Source of the DNA: an uncultured Porphyromonadaceae bacterium
Lineage (GTDB): Bacteria > Bacteroidota > Bacteroidia > Bacteroidales > Muribaculaceae
DNA: 64,000 bases
Assembly (NCBI GenBank): GCA_946187345.1
Contig: CAMHQD010000008.1
Span: 1-64,000, forward strand
Direction of reading: 5' to 3'
In this document: positions 59,961-64,000 of the stretch, in pieces
How the letters are laid out: every line of letters starts with the position of its first letter
Position numbering within the stretch: position 1 is the first letter of the stretch
Made by a program: the position numbers and the translations under genes
Notes under the pieces: model-generated
What the model was told of the DNA's origin: nothing
What the model saw: the letters and a program-made list of their open reading frames with translations, nothing else
Databases searched by the model: none

Positions 59961-60905
59961 TTACTTGAGGTGGTTGATGGCTTCGTTGAGGAGGCCTTTG
60001 AGGAAGTCGTCGTCGGTGCACTTTTGCAGGTCTTTGATGCTCTTGCGGCACAGGGCGCGTTCACCGTCGGAGAGTTGGGCGTCTTGGGCTGTCTTGCAAA
60101 GTTTGAGTATCGCTGTGGCGTAAGAGGTGGCGGAACTGCTGCCGCGTGAGGCGGCGCGCTTGAAGGCGTTGCGGTAGTGGTTGAATGCGGTGAGCCACTC
60201 CACGTCATCGCGTGGGTCGTCGATGCTGTCGTCGCCCGGTATTCTCAAAGCGCTCAAACCTTTCAGCCCTTTGAGGTCCCTCAAAAGCCCTTTGAGGTTC
60301 CTCAAACTGTCGAGGCCAATGAGCATAGTGCGCACGGTCGTGGTGTCGTCGGCCAGGCTGGCGAGGTCTCCGAGCGAGAAGTCGGGCGTGAGCAACTGAA
60401 TGTTGCTGCGTGAGGCGGTGGGTTTGGGCGCGTAGGTCTTGATGACGCGCCCCTTGATGTCATCGCCGGCGCCTTGCCACTCCATCACGTAGCAATATCG
60501 GTAGTCGGTCGCGTCGTGGTCTTTGTCCAAGACGCTGAGCAGCACGTAGTTGTCGTGCCTGTTCTTGCCGATGACCTCATAGTCGGTTTTGTCGAAAAAG
60601 ATTGAGTAAGACTGTCGGTCGTCGCCGGCGATGTGTCGCACGTAGTTGTAGGCGCCATCACGGTCTTTATCAAAGGCGTCGAGCAGACGGTTGACCGCTG
60701 TCGCGGCCTTGTCGCCGCTGTGTAGGCGGTAAATCTCGAGCAGTCCCACACGCCTGTCTCCCTCGTTGCTGAAGTTGCAGCGTTGTATGGTGATAGCACC
60801 CTCGCTCTTGAGTGCGTCAATCTCGGCCTCGATGTGGCTCTGTGCCGTGGCGCAGAGAGTCCACACGGCAGCGGCAATCAGGAAGAATAACTGTTTCATA
60901 GTCAT
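59961..60905 (-). CDS. Exported protein of unknown function, downstream of an ECF sigma operon
   Basis: 314 residues with a signal peptide (MKQLFFLIAAAVWTLCATAQ). The N-terminal half has EIDALKSEGAITIQRCNFSNEGD and YSIFFDKTDYEVIGKNRHDNYVLLSVL. The C-terminal half includes a Leu-rich, imperfect NLKGLLRDLKGLKGL repeat and a helical DAQLSDGERALCRKSIKDLQKC segment. Not recognised as a named family. It begins 20 bp after the putative anti-sigma gene, so it is likely part of the same operon and may be a target or output of that signalling unit. Confidence 0.6.
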   Translation of the reverse strand: MTMKQLFFLIAAAVWTLCATAQSHIEAEIDALKSEGAITIQRCNFSNEGDRRVGLLEIYRLHSGDKAATAVNRLLDAFDKDRDGAYNYVRHIAGDDRQSYSIFFDKTDYEVIGKNRHDNYVLLSVLDKDHDATDYRYCYVMEWQGAGDDIKGRVIKTYAPKPTASRSNIQLLTPDFSLGDLASLADDTTTVRTMLIGLDSLRNLKGLLRDLKGLKGLSALRIPGDDSIDDPRDDVEWLTAFNHYRNAFKRAASRGSSSATSYATAILKLCKTAQDAQLSDGERALCRKSIKDLQKCTDDDFLKGLLNEAINHLK

Positions 60906-60924
60906 ATATAAGGATAAAAATTCA

Positions 60925-61557
60925 TTATTGGCAGGGGAGCGACACGCTGACCCATCCGGCTTGTTGCATGGGGTCGTTTTGTCGCACTTGGATGAGTTGC
61001 CGCTCGAGTTCGATTTGTTCGGCGATATATTCGCTCTCGGCGAGTTCGAGCGTGGCGACGGTGCGCGCGACCTCGGCGCTATCGTCACGTGACATTGTCG
61101 TGGCCGCGTGGTGGAAGTGTTGGGTGGCGGCGCGGGTGCGTGGCTTGGGCTTGACTTTTGGAGCGCTCTGTTCCACGGGTCGCTCGGCCGGTAATGCCGG
61201 TCGCTCAATGACGGATACGGTGTCGATGGGCTGAGAGATTGCGATTGGCGCCTGCTGTAGGCCGGCGGTTGTCGGCCGTGATGTGAGCAGCATTGTTGCC
61301 GATGCAATCGCCGCGGCAACAATGGCTGCGGCCGCCGCGCGCCACCACCAGGCCCGACGATGCGCCGGTGCCGTCGCCTCGGTTTTTAACGGCATACCTT
61401 CGTCAAAGAAGGCAAACATCCGTTGGTAGGGTCTCAGGCTGTCGTCAACGTCGTGGTCGCGTAGCCATCGGCCGAGGTATCGTTCCTCGTCCAGAGTGCT
61501 CTCGCCGTCCATGAACCGTTGGATAAGTTCCTCGATGTGTTTTCGCTCGTTATCCAT
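60925..61557 (-). CDS. Putative membrane anti-sigma-type protein
   Basis: 210 residues. An N-terminal helical region (HIEELIQRFMDGESTLDEERYLGRWLRDHD) resembles the zinc-less anti-sigma start seen beside Bacteroidetes ECF factors. A membrane helix (about 73-93, AAAAAIVAAAIASATMLL) comes next, followed by a Pro/Thr/Lys-rich extracytoplasmic linker and a helical C-terminus. It lacks the FecR domain. The sigma factor gene precedes it with 4 bp spacing. Binding to the sigma factor is inferred from position and layout. Confidence 0.68.
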   Translation of the reverse strand: MDNERKHIEELIQRFMDGESTLDEERYLGRWLRDHDVDDSLRPYQRMFAFFDEGMPLKTEATAPAHRRAWWWRAAAAAIVAAAIASATMLLTSRPTTAGLQQAPIAISQPIDTVSVIERPALPAERPVEQSAPKVKPKPRTRAATQHFHHAATTMSRDDSAEVARTVATLELAESEYIAEQIELERQLIQVRQNDPMQQAGWVSVSLPCQ

Positions 61558-61561
61558 AGTC

Positions 61562-62062
61562 TTATTTCTCATTATCCTGTTGATATTGTGCTAATAACCA
61601 CTTGCGCGCCCTTGACAGCAGCACTCTTGCCGAGGTGGTGCCGATGCCCAGTAGGGCGGCAATCTCGTCATAACTGCGTCCCTCCACCTGCCTCATGATC
61701 AGCACTTGGTGCTGGCGTTGTGGCAGTTGTGCCAGGCGGTGCAGCAGTTGTTGTTTTTCTTGCTTGCCGATGAGTTCCACGTCGGCGTCATTGTCGACAA
61801 TCGGCAGTTCGGCAGAGGCTTGGTCGAGGCTCAACAACTGTTTGCGCCGTGTCGCGTCGATAGCCAGATGTCGCGCGATGACGTTCACCAGGGCGTCTAT
61901 GGAGCGGTAGCCGTCGAGTTCGTGGCGCATTGCCCATAGTTTGAGGAGGGTATCCTGGGCAACATCATCGGCGCCATCGGCGTCGACGCCTACCGACAGC
62001 GCGGTGCGGTATGACCGTTGCCGCCATCGTTTGGCCTGTTGCTCGAATTGCTCTTTGTCCAT
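61562..62062 (-). CDS. ECF-type RNA polymerase sigma factor
   Basis: 166 residues with sigma-70 region 2 (YRTALSVGVDADGADDVAQDTLLKLW, RSIDALVNVIARHLAIDATRR) and region 4 (LAQLPQRQHQVLIMRQVEGRSYDEIAALLG, then TSARVLLSRARKWL). The length and lack of regions 1 and 3 mark it as an extracytoplasmic-function type. It is the first gene of a three-gene unit with a membrane partner and an exported protein. Its upstream gap (62063-62308) contains no other gene and no obvious consensus promoter, so it may be autoregulated. Confidence 0.9.
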   Translation of the reverse strand: MDKEQFEQQAKRWRQRSYRTALSVGVDADGADDVAQDTLLKLWAMRHELDGYRSIDALVNVIARHLAIDATRRKQLLSLDQASAELPIVDNDADVELIGKQEKQQLLHRLAQLPQRQHQVLIMRQVEGRSYDEIAALLGIGTTSARVLLSRARKWLLAQYQQDNEK

Positions 62063-62308
62063 GCTGATAGTCGTTCGTCTTTATCATAATAACGAAAGAG
62101 CGCGCGAAATGTAAACGCTATTCGGGAAAAAGTTTTGAAGGGTCGGCGCGTGGGCGCGCGGCATGGCCAACCGCTGGCGGCGTGGTGCTGTCAAGAGGTC
62201 CCGACTGAGGGTATAGGGTTGCCTGTGGTGTGGTTTTCAATATTAGTTTGCTTTACAAGAAGGCTGCGAGAGGGGGCATAATCAACGTTGGTTGCAGACT
62301 ATCACCTG

Positions 62309-62740
62309 TCATCGCGACAAGGGGTGGCGGTCGCAGTGGGGGCATAGGCCTTTGACGACGTACTCGGCCTCGAGGGGGCGGAAGCCGGCGGGCAGGGGCA
62401 CCTCGGGGATAGGCACGTCGGTGAGGCAGAAGGTGCGGTGACAGTTGGTGCATGTGACGTGGACGTGTCCGCCGCAGTGGCGCGTGTCGGCCATAGGGCA
62501 GACGCAGTACTTCTGTGAGCCGCTGCCGTCGTCGATGTCGTGGAGCAGGTGGGCCTCGACAAGGAGAGTGAGGGTGCGGAAGAGCGTTGAGCGATCTACG
62601 GTGGGTAACGCTTGCTCGAGGTCGGCCAGGCTGAACGCGTCAGTGAATCGTTGCCTGACTTCGCGCCAAATCAATAGCCTGACGGCAGTAACCCTTATGC
62701 CCGCTTGCTGGAGCGTCTTCTCGTCGTCGTTTATAGTCAT
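62309..62740 (-). CDS. Fur-family metal-responsive repressor
   Basis: 143 residues. A winged-helix domain (about 1-80: AGIRVTAVRLLIWREVRQ, FSLADLEQALPTVDRSTLFRTLTLLVEAHLLH) is followed by a metal-binding dimerisation domain with HCGGHVHVTCTNCHRTFCL and a C-terminal GLCPHCDRH. The two CxxC pairs form the structural zinc site. The motif HVHVTC fits Fur/Zur; which metal is sensed cannot be told. The 200 bp upstream of it (62741-62941) contain only AT-rich DNA and a GCTCC/GGAGC hairpin near 62914-62940 that may end the glycosyltransferase gene. Confidence 0.85.
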   Translation of the reverse strand: MTINDDEKTLQQAGIRVTAVRLLIWREVRQRFTDAFSLADLEQALPTVDRSTLFRTLTLLVEAHLLHDIDDGSGSQKYCVCPMADTRHCGGHVHVTCTNCHRTFCLTDVPIPEVPLPAGFRPLEAEYVVKGLCPHCDRHPLSR

Positions 62741-62941
62741 AATTGTTAACGTCTGTTAAATATTACATTCGTGTTAAACCAAAGTCCGGTTCAATAGTCA
62801 AAAGGGTGTAATAACGCTTCAAACAATAGTAACACTGACTTATTCGTAATAAAACAATCTTTTGGAAATCGCGCCTGTCATGCTGTCGACAGCACATCGG
62901 GCCGCAACAAGATACGCCTCGCTCCGCTATCGGGAGCGGGG

Positions 62942-64000
62942 CTATTTTGTTTCGTTGTAGCATGACAATTCCTTGAGAGCCGTCGCGTGCCAGTCGAACG
63001 ATGGCGGCAGTGGCGCGGCGGTAGCCTCGCCGCGCAGCAGCCTCGCCGCAAGGCGCGCCATGCCGGTGGGAATATTACCATCGACATCTACACACCACTC
63101 GTCGCCGACGACCTCCGCGCAGCCTCCCACGCGTGTTGCCACCACCGCCGTGCCGCAAGAGAGGGCTTCCACGGCAACCAGCGGCAGCCCTTCCATGATG
63201 CTGGGCAGCACCAGCAGGTCGGCGCAACTCATCAGTCGCGGCATGTCGCCGGGGTCAACGGCTCCCCACATTCGCCAATCGAGCGGTGTGGCCGTGAGCC
63301 GTCGGTGCAGTTCGCCGTACAGTGGGCCATCGCCCACGACCCATAGCGTGACCGCCATGCCGGCCTGTTGCTCAATTTTTGCCGCAATCTCCGGCAGCAA
63401 CATCACGTTTTTGCCCTCGACGAGGCGTCCCACAAATGCCACAACCCGTTGCCCGGGACGTAGGCCCATTTGGCGGCGCCATTGCGCCAGTTGCTCGTTG
63501 TCATATCGGTGGAAGTCCGGCGCGGCACCGTTGTGCAGGGTCATCGTGAGGCACGCCGGGCACAGGGCGCGCGCCACGCTTGCCATGGCGTCGCTCACGG
63601 TGAAGTTGCACGTTGCCGCGGCGAGCACGCCGGCCGTAAGGCGTTTCACCATGGCGTCGTGCCAGGGGTCGGTGTTAATGCTCGAGCCATGCCACGTCAC
63701 GAAGAGTCGGGCGCCGCTGAGTTTTGCCGCCTCTCGGGCGGCGACTGCAGGCAGCAGGTCGTGTGCGCTCAAGATGTCGTAGTTTGACAATTTTCGAGCC
63801 ACCTCCTCGCGGCAGTAGCGGATATAGTCGCGCGGTTGGCGGCCCAAGCGGTGCAGCACGGCATCCAAGAGAGAGCGGTCGTGTCCAATGACGTGAAGAG
63901 TCTCGCCGTCGACAGAGAGAGAGAGGCCGTCGTCGCCTGCCGCACTCTTCTGTCGGGCAAGGCAGCGCTTGAGACGGTTGGCGCCCAGTTGCAGCATAAA
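62942..64000 (-). CDS. Glycosyltransferase family 4-like protein, N-terminus cut by window edge
   Basis: About 352 residues are visible. The frame is still open at 64000, and the first Met (63997) lies where GT-B proteins already have coding sequence, so the true N-terminus is probably beyond the window. Visible motifs are FVTWHGSS, VVAFVGRLVEGKNVMLLPE, LWVVGDGPLYGEL and the donor-binding LVLPSIMEGLPLVAVEALSCGTAVVATRVGGCAEVV, with the E-x7-E-like signature of GT4. It presumably transfers a sugar from an activated donor in cell-envelope glycan synthesis. Confidence 0.85.
   Translation of the reverse strand, partial: FMLQLGANRLKRCLARQKSAAGDDGLSLSVDGETLHVIGHDRSLLDAVLHRLGRQPRDYIRYCREEVARKLSNYDILSAHDLLPAVAAREAAKLSGARLFVTWHGSSINTDPWHDAMVKRLTAGVLAAATCNFTVSDAMASVARALCPACLTMTLHNGAAPDFHRYDNEQLAQWRRQMGLRPGQRVVAFVGRLVEGKNVMLLPEIAAKIEQQAGMAVTLWVVGDGPLYGELHRRLTATPLDWRMWGAVDPGDMPRLMSCADLLVLPSIMEGLPLVAVEALSCGTAVVATRVGGCAEVVGDEWCVDVDGNIPTGMARLAARLLRGEATAAPLPPSFDWHATALKELSCYNETK

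Overview
The window looks like a chromosome segment of a Bacteroidales gut bacterium, most likely a member of the Muribaculaceae. This is inferred from several things. Promoters follow the Bacteroidetes pattern TTTG-N19/20-TAnnTTTG, starts lack clear Shine-Dalgarno sequences, several families are Bacteroidetes-specific (DUF6242-, DUF6089- and DUF3791-like proteins, type IX-like C-terminal tails, SO_0444-type metal exporter), and coding DNA is GC-rich. No rRNA, phage, insertion sequence or CRISPR array was seen. The only RNA gene is tRNA-Arg(CCG).

Layout. 0-3.8 kb: guanine deaminase, a multi-spanning membrane protein and ruvC. 3.9-9.1 kb: an efflux operon (TolC, HlyD, two ABC-2 permeases, a 50-residue basic protein). 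9.1-10.2 kb: an acyltransferase. 10.3-23.1 kb: an accessory island of SUMF1/FGE-fold proteins, zinc-ribbon membrane proteins, secreted zinc-ribbon proteins, a membrane Ser/Thr kinase and a small putative regulator. 23.2-25.3 kb: folE, a SPOR protein and tpiA. 25.4-27.6 kb: a surface lipoprotein and an outer-membrane protein. 27.9-33.2 kb: the envelope-biogenesis run uppS-bamA-three Skp/OmpH genes. 33.2-38 kb: exported adenine deaminase, pseudouridine synthase, PIG-L deacetylase, tRNA-Arg, ung and a DUF3791 protein. 38.1-49 kb, minus strand: metal exporter, hydrolase, cyclophilin-like lipoprotein, porin, thioredoxin-like lipoprotein, GH3/beta-lactamase fusion, 5'-nucleotidase and a secreted protein. 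49.1-57.4 kb: rsgA, a pseudouridine synthase, dnaJ/grpE, ispE, a UmuD-like peptidase and a CCA-transferase/Ogt fusion. 57.6-64 kb: a rhodanese/metallo-beta-lactamase lipoprotein, secreted unknowns, an ECF sigma factor with a membrane partner, a Fur-family regulator and a glycosyltransferase cut by the window edge.

The strongest candidate for an undescribed system is the 10.3-23.1 kb island. Two of its SUMF1-fold proteins carry 111-bp segments that differ from each other almost only at first and second codon positions, inside an invariant frame. This is the signature of variable repeats of a diversity-generating retroelement, although no reverse transcriptase or template repeat lies in the window. 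Three promoters in the island, two at its left side and one driving the regulator-kinase pair at its right end, share ATGGAC direct repeats placed exactly 24 bp upstream of the -7 box, which argues for one regulon. Three zinc-ribbon genes have essentially identical first ~290 bp and unrelated 3' ends, and are followed by secreted zinc-ribbon partners. I infer an envelope-associated, kinase-linked display or sensing system with diversified lectin-fold proteins; its function is unknown.

A second theme is repetitive DNA. Many gene ends carry long inverted repeats built from short tandem words that differ from locus to locus, and related words are inserted in frame inside membrane-protein genes.
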